A model generated the notes under the pieces. It saw only the letters and a list, made by a program, of their open reading frames with translations. It did no database searches and had not been told where the DNA came from. The translations under genes were made by a program, and so were the position numbers. From the NCBI RefSeq assembly GCF_000010805.1, contig NC_012522.1:4340001-4404000 (forward strand): DNA of 64,000 bases, written 5' to 3'. This DNA is from Rhodococcus opacus B4 (lineage in GTDB: Bacteria; Actinomycetota; Actinomycetes; Mycobacteriales; Mycobacteriaceae). Within the stretch, counting starts at the first letter, position 1. Each line of letters begins with the position of its first letter. Below, one piece after another: positions 25,634 to 33,700 of the stretch.

Positions 25634-26107
25634 CTAGCAGCACGACGTGCCGGCGGAGGCCTTCTCGCCGTCTGCGGCGGTGCCGCAGCAGGTGCTCTCT
25701 TCGGCTTCGGGGTCGGGGTGCCGGGGGCTCGACCCGAACGTCTCGGAGTCGGCGAGGACGGTGTAGACCTCCCATTTCTCGCCCGCGGGGCCGGTGACCC
25801 ACGCCTTGTCCTGGGTGGCGAAGCAACAGGTGGTGCCGATCTCCTCGTCGGTGAAGAGGCCTTCCCCGGTCAGCCGGGCGATCTCGGACTGCACCTCGGC
25901 GCTCGATTCCACCTCGACGCCGAGGTGGTTGATGGTGCCGCCGTTGCCGGGGTTCTCCAGCAGCACCAGTTTGAGGGGTGGCTGTGCGATGGCGAAGTTC
26001 GCGTATCCCGGCTTCAGTTTCGCGGGTCGGGTATCGAACAGTTTCGAGTAGAACATGACGGCCTCCTCCAGGTCGTCGACGTTGAGGGCGAGTTGTGCGC
26101 GGGACAT
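25634..26107 (-). CDS. cadI: ArsI/CadI-family metal(loid) resistance protein
   Basis: A 157-residue vicinal-oxygen-chelate protein. INHLGVEV (His61), TTCCFATQ (Cys94, Cys95) and EKWEVYTV (Glu113) match the metal and thiol ligands of ArsI (C-As lyase) and the closely related CadI. The C-terminus is Cys-rich (STCCGTAADGEKASAGTSCC). It starts at ATG 26107 with GGTGGAGG upstream; the longer frame to 26173 is spurious. It is divergent from arsR and shares its operator region, so it is expected to be induced by metal or arsenical. Whether it acts on organoarsenicals or cadmium is not resolvable here. Confidence 0.85.
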   Translation of the reverse strand: MSRAQLALNVDDLEEAVMFYSKLFDTRPAKLKPGYANFAIAQPPLKLVLLENPGNGGTINHLGVEVESSAEVQSEIARLTGEGLFTDEEIGTTCCFATQDKAWVTGPAGEKWEVYTVLADSETFGSSPRHPDPEAEESTCCGTAADGEKASAGTSCC

Positions 26108-26125
26108 GAGAACCTCCACCTGTGT

Positions 26126-26135
26126 GACATATGTC
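26126..26135. promoter_or_regulatory. ArsR operator, cadI side
   Basis: GACATATGTC, a perfect 10-bp palindrome, 19 bp upstream of the cadI start. An identical core occurs 43 bp away on the arsR side. Confidence 0.65.
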
Positions 26136-26166
26136 GAATTACTTGCCCTCTCAGAATCCCACCTTT

Positions 26167-26180
26167 TTGACATATGTCAA
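26167..26180. promoter_or_regulatory. ArsR operator, arsR side
   Basis: TTGACATATGTCAA, a perfect 14-bp palindrome, 20 bp upstream of arsR. With the second site it probably lets ArsR control both divergent genes. Confidence 0.7.
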
Positions 26181-26200
26181 GAAGGTGGGAGGATGGGTTC

Positions 26201-26560
26201 ATGCCCAAGACGTTGCCGGTCGTAGACGTGTCCGCACCGATCTGCTGCGCGCCCGTCTCGGCCGCCCCGATGACCGACGATGCGGCCCTGCATCTCGCGC
26301 TTCGTCTCAAGGCCCTGGCCGACCCCGTCCGGCTCAAGCTGATGTCGATCCTGCTGACCGCGAGCGGGGGCGAGGTGTGCACCTGCGATCTCGCGACCGG
26401 CGTCGGCCTGTCCGAATCGACGGTCAGCCACCATCTCGGTCAGCTCAAGAAGGCGGGAATGGTGCAGTCGGTCCGGCGCGGGATGAATGTCTTCTACGGC
26501 GCGCGGCCCGATGCCCTCGACGCCCTGCGGGTCGTCCTCGACCCCCACTGCTGCTCCTGA
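26201..26560 (+). CDS. arsR: ArsR-family metal(loid)-sensing repressor
   Basis: A 119-residue winged-helix repressor: LKALADPVRLKLMSIL, the recognition helix SESTVSHHLGQLKKAGM, and a wing ending VFYGARPD. The N-terminal ICC places Cys15 and Cys16, matching the As(III) site of C. glutamicum CgArsR, with EVCTC (Cys60, Cys62) as a further cysteine pair. The C-terminus ends HCCS. ATG 26201 is preceded by GGGAGGATG. It should release the two GACATATGTC operators when arsenite, antimonite or cadmium binds. Confidence 0.9.
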   Translation: MPKTLPVVDVSAPICCAPVSAAPMTDDAALHLALRLKALADPVRLKLMSILLTASGGEVCTCDLATGVGLSESTVSHHLGQLKKAGMVQSVRRGMNVFYGARPDALDALRVVLDPHCCS

Positions 26561-26575
26561 CGCAGGCCGGGACGA

Positions 26576-27070
26576 TCACGACGTTCGCGTGCTCGATTCG
26601 AGCCCGATGGTGGTGGTGGTCGAACCGAGGCCGATCCGCGGCCAGCCGGCGGTGACCGAGATGAAACCCGACACGGGGATCGCGTCGAGCCAGTAGTGCG
26701 GCTCGGTCCGGTACTCGGGCGGCCCGCTCCCGCACGGCTTCGACGCCGCCGCCGGATGGTAGGGGTCGGCTTCGCCTTCGATGTCGTCGACGCGCGCCCG
26801 CACCGACAGATAGGACCACCGCGTCGACGGATCGTCGGGGTCGGACAGTGGGCGGGTCTCGTACTGCGCCAGCTCGGCGGGCCTGCCCGTCGCGGTCAGC
26901 GCCATCCGGAGTTGGAGGCCGTCCGGGAATGCCACGATCTCGAACAGCTCGAGCGTGAGGTGGTCTTCGGCGGTGAGGAGCAGGGGGCCGTGCACCCGGT
27001 GTCCTCCGGTGGTGGGTGGTGCTACTGCCGGCCAACGCGGTCTGCGCATGACCCCTATGATCCCACTCAT
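26576..27070 (-). CDS. Conserved hypothetical protein
   Basis: A 164-residue protein from ATG 27070 (ATG 27049 is an alternative start). No domain is recognised. Distinctive segments are ETRPLSDPDDPSTRWSYLSV, EYRTEPHYWLDAIPVSGFI and GWPRIGLGSTTTTIGLES. The style is that of actinobacterial orphan proteins. It ends just after arsR, convergent with it, and has no operon partner. Confidence 0.5.
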   Translation of the reverse strand: MSGIIGVMRRPRWPAVAPPTTGGHRVHGPLLLTAEDHLTLELFEIVAFPDGLQLRMALTATGRPAELAQYETRPLSDPDDPSTRWSYLSVRARVDDIEGEADPYHPAAASKPCGSGPPEYRTEPHYWLDAIPVSGFISVTAGWPRIGLGSTTTTIGLESSTRTS

Positions 27071-27135
27071 CCGAATGCAGATGCAATGGTGGACAACGAA
27101 GTTCATGCCGTGTAGGGGTCGGCGCAGACCGGGTC

Positions 27136-27501
27136 TCAGCTGGTGGGCGGGGCGAACTCCGGCTGGTCGAGGAGTCGGAGCCAGGTTCCGTCCGGCTGCC
27201 TGCGGACCACCTGCGCCCGCGCGCCCGATCCGTCCTTCGGCGGGGTGGACGTGAGCGCGATGTCGTCGCTGATCAGGGTGGGGAGCGGTGTCTCCGGTTC
27301 GAAGTGCGGCGCGTTCGCGAGCACCGACTCCCATAGTTTCTGTATGGCGGCCCGGCCGACCGTGCGGCTGCCGGGCGGGTACGCCATGACGGCGTTCTCC
27401 TCGTACAGGGCAGCTACTCCGGCCGCGTCGCCTGAGTTGCTGCGCTCGACGAACAGTCGGGTGAGGTCTTCGGGGTTCTGGGCCTTCTCGTAGTCGGTCA
27501 C
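27136..27501 (-). CDS. SnoaL/DUF4440-type NTF2-like protein
   Basis: A 121-residue protein with the NTF2-like pattern: an N-terminal helix DLTRLFVERSNSGDAAGVAALYEENAVMA, a conserved GRAAIQKLWESVL helix, and C-terminal strands DIALTSTP, AQVVRRQPDGTWL. These small cone-shaped folds serve as hydroxynitrile/ketosteroid-type enzymes or binding partners. GTG start at 27501. It is divergent from the LysR gene, which may control it. Confidence 0.7.
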   Translation of the reverse strand: MTDYEKAQNPEDLTRLFVERSNSGDAAGVAALYEENAVMAYPPGSRTVGRAAIQKLWESVLANAPHFEPETPLPTLISDDIALTSTPPKDGSGARAQVVRRQPDGTWLRLLDQPEFAPPTS

Positions 27502-27602
27502 CGGGAATCCTTTCGTGAGTGAACTGCTGTCCCTTTTCAGGGTGGTGCCGCCGCAACCGGAAGTCCAACAGATAGTTCTGCTGAATACTAGAATTATTGG
27601 TT

Positions 27603-28502
27603 ATGGAGTTGAGGCAGCTGGAGTACTTCGTCGCGGTCGCCGAGGAAGCGAACTTCACCCGCGCCGCGGAACGGGTCCACATCAGCCAGTCGGGCATCAG
27701 CGCGCAGATCCGGCAGCTCGAGCACGACCTCGGCGCCACCCTGATCGACCGCTCGAGCCGGACGGCGACGCTCACGGCGGCGGGGGAGGCGGCGCTGCGG
27801 CACGCCCGCGCGGCACTCGCCTCGGCCGACTCGATGCGGCAGGCCGTCGACGATGTCAACCAGCTGATCCGCGGCAGGCTCGTCGTCGGGATGGTCACCG
27901 CGTGCACGATCAAGCCGCTGTTCGACGCGCTGTCCGCGTTCCACGTCGCGCACCCCGGGATCGAGATCACGCTGACGGAGGACAGCTCCGACCGGCTCGT
28001 CGACCGCGTCCGCGCCGGTGCGATCGATCTCGCGCTCGTCGCCACCTCGACCGCCCCGCCGGACGGACTGGACGCCTACCCGATCATCAGCGAGGGGCTG
28101 GTCGCCGCCGTGGCGCCGGACCACCCGCTGGCGGGGCGGTCGCGCGTCACGCTGGCCGAACTCGGCGACCATTCGATCGTATGTATGCCGACCGGAACGG
28201 GTATCCGGACAGTGTTCGACGAGGCGTGTGCGGCCGCCGGTCTGCGTCCCGGCATCGCCCTGCAGGCGAGCGCGCCGGACGCCGTCGCCGACCTCGCGAT
28301 CCGCGGGCTGGGAGTCGCGATCCTCAGCGAGTCGATGGCCACGGACTACCGGGGCCGGTTGACGGCGGTCGCGCTCGACGGCGTCGACATCCCCGCCGTC
28401 CTCGCGCTGGTCTGGAAGAGCGTCGGGGGTCCTGCGCTCCGCGAACTCGTCCGGCACACCCGCCGATCTTTCGGGGAACTGCAGACCGAACCGGCCCGAT
28501 AG
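27603..28502 (+). CDS. LysR-family transcriptional regulator
   Basis: A 299-residue regulator with an N-terminal helix-turn-helix (about 1-60; ELRQLEYFVAVAEEANFTRAAERVHISQSGIS) and a periplasmic-binding-like effector domain (about 90-290). It is divergent from the NTF2-like gene across about 100 bp and convergent with the catabolic SDR/FAH/MHS operon. It may regulate either side. ATG 27603 is preceded by a short T/A-rich stretch rather than a strong ribosome-binding site. Confidence 0.88.
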   Translation: MELRQLEYFVAVAEEANFTRAAERVHISQSGISAQIRQLEHDLGATLIDRSSRTATLTAAGEAALRHARAALASADSMRQAVDDVNQLIRGRLVVGMVTACTIKPLFDALSAFHVAHPGIEITLTEDSSDRLVDRVRAGAIDLALVATSTAPPDGLDAYPIISEGLVAAVAPDHPLAGRSRVTLAELGDHSIVCMPTGTGIRTVFDEACAAAGLRPGIALQASAPDAVADLAIRGLGVAILSESMATDYRGRLTAVALDGVDIPAVLALVWKSVGGPALRELVRHTRRSFGELQTEPAR

Positions 28503-28506
28503 TTCC

Positions 28507-29274
28507 TCACACGACCGAGGTCATCCCGCCGTCGACGAAGATCACCTGACCGTTGACGTAGCGGGAGGCGTCCGACGCCAGCCACACCGCCGGGCCCACG
28601 AGGTCGTCCGGGGTGCCCCACCGGCCCGCCGGCGCGCGGCCGCGGAGCCAGGCGTCGAACTCGGCGTCGTCGACGAGAGCCTGCGTCATCTCGGTGTGGA
28701 TGTAGCCGGGCGCGAGGCCGTTGATCTGCAACCCGGAACGCGCCCACTCCGCAGTCATCGCGCGGGTCAGATTCCGCAGCCCGCCCTTCGCGGCGGTGTA
28801 CGGCGCGATGGTGGGCCGGGCCAGGTCGCTCTGCACCGAGCAGACGTTGACGATCTTTCCGCTCCCACGGCCGATCTGGAACCGGGCGACCGCACGCCCG
28901 ACGAGGAAGGCGCTGGTGAGGTCGGTCGTGAGCACCCTGTTCCAGTCGTCGAGAGTGACGTCGAGCAGGGGCTGGCGGTGTTGCAGCGCAGCGTTGTTCA
29001 CCAGGATCTCGATCGGCCCGACCTCCGACTCGATCCGTTCGACGGCTTCCGTCACCCGTTCGGGATCGGTGACGTCGAACGCGTACGCGTGAACCCGGGT
29101 GTCGCCGAACTCCGCGCCGAGCAGCTCACGTGCCTGCGCGAGACGTCCCTGTGAGACCCCGTTGAGGACGATCGTGGCGCCCGCACCGGCCAGGCCCCGC
29201 GCGAGTGCGTAGCCGATTCCCCGGCTCGATCCGGTGACCAGAGCGATGCGCCCGGACAGATCGAAGAGGTTCAC
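28507..29274 (-). CDS. Short-chain dehydrogenase/reductase
   Basis: A 255-residue classical SDR. TGSSRGIG (14-21) binds NAD(P), NNAAL (93-97) is conserved, and Ser146, Tyr159 (YTAAKGG) and Lys163 form the catalytic triad. C-terminal ASRYVNGQVIFVDGG is typical of the gluconate 5-dehydrogenase-like group. It starts at GTG 29274, overlapping the FAH-family stop by 4 bp, so the two are co-translated. Confidence 0.85.
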   Translation of the reverse strand: MNLFDLSGRIALVTGSSRGIGYALARGLAGAGATIVLNGVSQGRLAQARELLGAEFGDTRVHAYAFDVTDPERVTEAVERIESEVGPIEILVNNAALQHRQPLLDVTLDDWNRVLTTDLTSAFLVGRAVARFQIGRGSGKIVNVCSVQSDLARPTIAPYTAAKGGLRNLTRAMTAEWARSGLQINGLAPGYIHTEMTQALVDDAEFDAWLRGRAPAGRWGTPDDLVGPAVWLASDASRYVNGQVIFVDGGMTSVV

Positions 29275-30011
29275 AGCGCACTCACCGGGTTGCTCAGCGT
29301 GCCGATGCCGTCGAGCGTGATGTCGGCCCGGTCGCCCGGTTCGACCGGGCCCGACGTCAACGGGCAACCTGTGAGCACGACGTCTCCCGGCCCGAGGGTC
29401 AGATACCGGGTGAGGTGGACCAATTGCTCGGTGACGTTCCACGCCAGCTGCCGGGTGGACGCCTCCGCAACGGTGATGCCGTTGACGCCCACGGCGATCG
29501 GCACGTCGCCGGGGTCGAGGTCCGTCTCGATCCACGGGCCCAGCGGTGTGAAGCCGTCGCCGTGTTTCGCCTGGGTGAGCTTGTCGTCCAGCGCGATCTG
29601 CTCGACGGCGGTGACGTCGTTGCCGATCGTGTAGCCGAGAATCGCGGACGGGACGTCCTCCGGGCGCAGCCTGCGGCACGTGCGCCGGATGACGACGGCC
29701 AGTTCGCCCTCGACGACGACCTTCCCCAACCCTTCGTCGGCGAAGATCGGATCGTCGGGGCCGATCACCGTGCGCGCCGACTTCATGAACGCCTGCAACG
29801 GGAGGTTCCGGTCTCCGGGCGCGCCGTTGTGTGCCATCCCGAGCAGGACCCGCGGTTCGGCGGGCGCGAGCAGTCGTGCCCCGTCCACGTCGTGCGCCGG
29901 TCCGGTGAACGTCATCGTGTCCGCGAACGGATCGGCCACCTCGTGCCAGCGACCGTCGCGCAGGCAGACAGGCCGCGGTCCCGAATCGGTGGCGATGCGG
30001 GCCAGCCTCAT
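29271..30011 (-). CDS. Fumarylacetoacetate hydrolase-family protein
   Basis: A 246-residue FAH/MhpD-superfamily enzyme. Glu101, Glu103 and Asp132 (GNDVTAVEQ) are the Mg2+ ligands, and KHGDGFTPLGPW is the substrate-loop motif. This family hydrolyses or hydrates 2-keto acids, for example fumarylpyruvate, 2-oxohepta-3-ene-dioate or 2-keto-3-deoxy sugar acids. It overlaps the transporter upstream and SDR downstream by 4 bp. Its exact substrate is not seen. Confidence 0.85.
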   Translation of the reverse strand: MRLARIATDSGPRPVCLRDGRWHEVADPFADTMTFTGPAHDVDGARLLAPAEPRVLLGMAHNGAPGDRNLPLQAFMKSARTVIGPDDPIFADEGLGKVVVEGELAVVIRRTCRRLRPEDVPSAILGYTIGNDVTAVEQIALDDKLTQAKHGDGFTPLGPWIETDLDPGDVPIAVGVNGITVAEASTRQLAWNVTEQLVHLTRYLTLGPGDVVLTGCPLTSGPVEPGDRADITLDGIGTLSNPVSAL

Positions 30012-31405
30012 GCGTCGACCCGATTGTCGGACGGGACGACGGCATCCGGGCCGTGCGCCGGGTCGGCCATCGCGTCCCACGCGAGCCCGAGGTCGCGGCC
30101 GCGGGTCTCGGGTGTCACGAACGTCGTGGCGAACGTGATGACGCTGAGGACCAGCACGTAGATCGCGAGCGGCACCCAGGAGTTGTTCATCAGCGACAGC
30201 AGCAGCGCGCCGACGAAGGGGGCGATTCCGCCGGCGAGGATCGCGCTCGTCTCCCGCGCGACCGCGACGCCGATGTAGCGGTGACGGTTTCCGAACAGCT
30301 CGGGCAGGGCGGCGCACTGCGCGCCGAGCATCACGTTGACGCCGATGCCGTAGCTGACCGCGAGGGTCGCCACCACGAGGTAGGGGTTGCCGAGCGAGAG
30401 CAGCCACCACGACGGGACGGCGAGGACGAGTTGCAGCGCCGCACCGAACCGGTACACCCGCATCCGCCCGAAGCGATCCGACAGCGCGCCCGAGAACGGG
30501 ATGACGAGCATGCCGATGGCGGCGCCACACGCGATGGCGAGCGGTCCGATCGACTTGCTGACGCCCACCACCGTCGTCACGTAGCTGATGCCGAGGGTCT
30601 GGAAGATGTAGGAGCCGCCGTTCTCGGCCATCCGCAGGCCGATGCCGCGGAGCACGCTGGGCATCGAGTTGCCGATCAGTTCCCGGAACGGGCTCTCGCT
30701 GATCTGGTCCTGCTTCTCCAGCTTGATGAACGTGGGGCTCTCCTGCATGCGGAGCCGGATGAACACGGCGACCGCGATGAGGAAGATCGACGCCAGGAAC
30801 GGCACCCGCCACACCCAGGCCAGGAGCAGTTCACGATCGATCTGGCCGAGGATCGCGAACACCCCGGACGCCATGAGGGTGCCCACCATGATCCCGACGA
30901 AGGGGAGTGCGGAGAAGAACCCGCGGCGCGAGGTGGGGGAGTACTCGGCCATCAGTGTGGTGGCACCGGCCTGCTCGGCGCCGGCGCCGAAGCCCTGCAG
31001 CAGTCGCAGCGCGACCAGCAGGATCGGCGCCCAGATGCCGACCTGGGCTCCGGTGGGCAGCACGCCGATCAGGGTGCTCGCCCCGCCCATGATCGCGATC
31101 GTGATCATCAGGACGGCCTTGCGTCCGAGGCGGTCGCCGAGGGCGCCGAAGAACAGACCGCCGATGGGGCGGGCCAGGAATCCGACGGCGTACGTGCCGA
31201 AGCTGGCCATCAGCGCGGCCGACGCCCCCATCGCGGGGAAGAACAGCTCACCGAAGATCAGCGCCGATGCCAGTCCGTACAGGGCGAAGTCGTAGTACTC
31301 GAGTGCGCTGCCGATGGAACTGGCGAGCGTCGCGCGTTTGAGGTTCGCGGCGTAGTCCGGGTCGTCGGAGGCTCGGACGGGTGCGCTCTTCGATTCTGGG
31401 GACAT
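30008..31405 (-). CDS. MHS-family metabolite:H+ symporter
   Basis: A 465-residue MFS carrier with twelve membrane segments. The GSALEYYDFALYG motif and GGLFFGALGDRLGRKAVL (A motif between segments 2 and 3) are typical of the metabolite:H+ symporters such as KgtP, ShiA and PcaT. ATG 31405 has GGAG 6 nt upstream; ATG 31438 and GTG 31447 extend it by 11-14 residues. It heads the MHS-FAH-SDR operon and should import its substrate, an organic acid. Confidence 0.85.
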   Translation of the reverse strand: MSPESKSAPVRASDDPDYAANLKRATLASSIGSALEYYDFALYGLASALIFGELFFPAMGASAALMASFGTYAVGFLARPIGGLFFGALGDRLGRKAVLMITIAIMGGASTLIGVLPTGAQVGIWAPILLVALRLLQGFGAGAEQAGATTLMAEYSPTSRRGFFSALPFVGIMVGTLMASGVFAILGQIDRELLLAWVWRVPFLASIFLIAVAVFIRLRMQESPTFIKLEKQDQISESPFRELIGNSMPSVLRGIGLRMAENGGSYIFQTLGISYVTTVVGVSKSIGPLAIACGAAIGMLVIPFSGALSDRFGRMRVYRFGAALQLVLAVPSWWLLSLGNPYLVVATLAVSYGIGVNVMLGAQCAALPELFGNRHRYIGVAVARETSAILAGGIAPFVGALLLSLMNNSWVPLAIYVLVLSVITFATTFVTPETRGRDLGLAWDAMADPAHGPDAVVPSDNRVDA

Positions 31406-31461
31406 CTTCTGCTCCGTTGCGGACGGGACCACGTTCATCGCGGTCACAAACAGGTCGGTGT

Positions 31462-31477
31462 AGTGACCCAGGTCACT
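31462..31477. promoter_or_regulatory. Inverted repeat, possible operator
   Basis: AGTGACC and GGTCACT (7 bp arms) around a 2-bp spacer, in the divergent gap between the transporter and dehydrogenase genes. It fits a dimeric regulator site. Confidence 0.4.
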
Positions 31478-31513
31478 GGCATGGCGAGGACCCTACCGCG
31501 CGCAGCGTGATTT

Positions 31514-31551
31514 GTCATACGTAATTGAAAGTGTTGACTCAATCACATGAC
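31514..31551. promoter_or_regulatory. Second inverted repeat, possible operator
   Basis: GTCATACGTAATTGA and TCAATCACATGAC are imperfect inverted copies, 60 to 120 bp from the dehydrogenase start in the same divergent gap. Confidence 0.35.
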
Positions 31552-31631
31552 TAGTGCAGAGTTTTTGTCCTGAACATATGGTCAGTCTCGGCCCCTGCCG
31601 ACGGACCTGGCCCGTACCGAAGGAATCTGCA

Positions 31632-32705
31632 GTGAGCGCACACGACTCGAAGCCACACGACGGGCGACTCCGCGTAGTCGCCGCGACCCCCGTGAGCGAG
31701 GAACTCATCGGTCTCGTCACCCGGGCGGAACCGCGCATCGACTTCATCCGCGAGCAGGATCTGCTGCCGCCCTCCCGATTCCCGGGTGATCACTCCGGCG
31801 ACCCGTCGTTCACCCGGACCGCGGAGCAGCAGAGGGCCTTCGACGACCTTGTCGATTCGGCGCAGGCCTTGTACGGCGTGCCCGACGAGACTCCCGCGGC
31901 GCTGACGAGAACGGCGCGCGTCAACCCCGGCCTCCGCTGGGTGCACACGATGCCGGCCGGCGGCGGAGCCCAGGTGAAGGCGGCCGGACTCACCGACGAG
32001 CAACTCGGCCGCATCGCCTTCAGCACCTCCGCGGGCGTGCACGCCGAACCGCTCGCCGAGTTCGCCGTCTTCGGCCTGCTGGCCGGGGCCAAGACCCTCC
32101 CGCGGCTACTCGCCCAGCAGCGCGACAAGGCGTGGAGCGGCCGGTGGGCCATGGGAACCGTGTCCGGGCAGCGCATCGTCATCGTCGGGCTGGGCAGCAT
32201 CGGCCGGGCGACGGCGCTGAAGTTGAAGGCCCTCGGCGCCACCGTCGTGGGAACGAGCAGGCGCGACACCGCGGTCGAGGGAGTCGACGAGATCGTGCAC
32301 CCCGACTGCCTGGCCGACGTGGTCGGCGACGCGGACGGCATCGTCGTGACGCTGCCCGGCACCAGCGCCACCGAAGGCCTCGTCAGCGCAAAGGTATTCG
32401 GCGCCGTCAAACCCGGGGTGACGGTGGTGAGCGTGGGCCGCGGCACCGTCGTCGACGAGGTCGCCATGACCGCGGCGATCGAGGACGGGCGGGTCGGGTT
32501 CGCCGCGCTCGACGTGTTCGCGTCCGAGCCGCTGGCTTCGGACAGCCCGCTGTGGACTCACCCGAACGTGCTGGTCAGCCCGCACACCGCGGCGTTGAAT
32601 CCCGCGGAGGATCGCCTCATCGCGGAACTGTTCGCGCGCAACGCCACCCGGTTCCTCGACGGCGAGGAACTGATCAACCGCGTCGACACCGTCGAGTTCT
32701 ACTGA
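31632..32705 (+). CDS. D-2-hydroxyacid dehydrogenase
   Basis: A 357-residue NAD(P)-dependent D-2-hydroxyacid dehydrogenase. GLGSIGRA is the Rossmann loop, VGRGTVVDE carries the Arg, DVFASEPL the Glu, and SPHTAAL the His. The start is GTG 31632, 5 nt after GAAGGAA. It is divergent from the MHS operon across about 185 bp and shares its putative operators. Together they look like a pathway for a 2-hydroxy or 2-keto acid. Confidence 0.88.
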   Translation: MSAHDSKPHDGRLRVVAATPVSEELIGLVTRAEPRIDFIREQDLLPPSRFPGDHSGDPSFTRTAEQQRAFDDLVDSAQALYGVPDETPAALTRTARVNPGLRWVHTMPAGGGAQVKAAGLTDEQLGRIAFSTSAGVHAEPLAEFAVFGLLAGAKTLPRLLAQQRDKAWSGRWAMGTVSGQRIVIVGLGSIGRATALKLKALGATVVGTSRRDTAVEGVDEIVHPDCLADVVGDADGIVVTLPGTSATEGLVSAKVFGAVKPGVTVVSVGRGTVVDEVAMTAAIEDGRVGFAALDVFASEPLASDSPLWTHPNVLVSPHTAALNPAEDRLIAELFARNATRFLDGEELINRVDTVEFY

Positions 32706-32711
32706 GGCTGC

Positions 32712-33059
32712 TCAGGATCCGAGCAGCTTCGCCTTCGCCGCCGCGAACTCCTCGTCGGTGAGCACGCCCGCGTCCTTCAGGCGGGCGAGTTCCTGGATGC
32801 GGGACACCAGGTCGTCGCCGCCCGCGGGTGCCGACGGCGGGGGCGGCTGCTGCGCGTACTGCTGTTGCGCTGCCTGCTGTTCCGCGTACTGCTGCTGGGC
32901 GGCCTGGTCGATCCGCTCCTGTTCCTCCGCCTGTTTATCGGCGGCGCGCCGGTTCATCGCGTTCGACGTCGCCCGCGCGGTGCCGGTGATCACCGCGGTC
33001 CGGGCGACCGTGCCGAGCAGCCCGGGACGTCCCATGCGGCGTGGACCCCTGAAAACCAT
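32712..33059 (-). CDS. SHOCT-domain protein
   Basis: A 115-residue protein. The N-terminus is basic, a low-complexity Gln/Ala/Pro stretch (about 45-77) follows, and the C-terminal 30 residues (IQELARLKDAGVLTDEEFAAAKAKLL) are a textbook SHOCT domain. SHOCT proteins are often linked to membrane or stress genes. GGAG lies 6 nt before the ATG. It follows the DUF6325 gene by 29 bp in the same direction. Confidence 0.85.
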   Translation of the reverse strand: MVFRGPRRMGRPGLLGTVARTAVITGTARATSNAMNRRAADKQAEEQERIDQAAQQQYAEQQAAQQQYAQQPPPPSAPAGGDDLVSRIQELARLKDAGVLTDEEFAAAKAKLLGS

Positions 33060-33087
33060 GTCGTTCTCCGTTTCTGTGCGTGACGAG

Positions 33088-33516
33088 TCAGGTCGCCGCG
33101 GCGATGGCCGCCTCGACCACCTCGCGCGGGATGTGCAGGTGGAGAGCGACCTCGCCACCGGCCTTTCGGGAGGCGGCCGCGACCTTGCGCGCCCACGTCT
33201 GCTCGTAGACGAGCGCGACGGCGGACGAGCCCGGCTCCAGCGATTCGCGCACCACCTCGAGGTCCTCGTCGCTGATCAGTTCCTTGGCCTCGAGCGACAG
33301 CGCGGCGAGACCGATGCTGTCGAGGTCCTCGTCCACCTCCACCTGACGCATCGTGCCGTCCGTTCCCTTGGAGATGAACACGAGGTCGAGGATGGTGACC
33401 AGGCCCTTGTCGACTGCGTCCCGGAAGGTCTCGACCACTTCGGGATCGGCCTGCTCGCCCGGAAACGTGAGAAAGAGAAACGCGACCGGACCGACATCTT
33501 CAGCTGAATTCGACAT
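33088..33516 (-). CDS. DUF6325-family protein
   Basis: A 142-residue protein of the pattern GPVAFLFLTFPGEQ, then RDAVDKGLVTILDLVFISKG and LEPGSSAVALVYEQTWARKV, typical of the DUF6325/DUF1269-like family, which occurs next to SHOCT proteins in actinobacteria. GGGAGAGAAG precedes the ATG. Its role is unknown; the pairing with SHOCT is common and suggests a shared stress-related function. Confidence 0.8.
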   Translation of the reverse strand: MSNSAEDVGPVAFLFLTFPGEQADPEVVETFRDAVDKGLVTILDLVFISKGTDGTMRQVEVDEDLDSIGLAALSLEAKELISDEDLEVVRESLEPGSSAVALVYEQTWARKVAAASRKAGGEVALHLHIPREVVEAAIAAAT

Positions 33517-33700
33517 CTTCTCTCCCTGCGCTGGGGGTGCCCTGATGTCGATGATCGCCACCGGCCCGGAGAGCCGCATCATCCACGACGGGTGATTCCG
33601 GGTGGTGGCGTTCATCCCTTACGGATGATGTCTCCCGATCCGGGCTCTGTGAGGCTCGAGCCCAGTGCTGTTTCCGGCGGTTCGAGAAACGGGGTGATGC

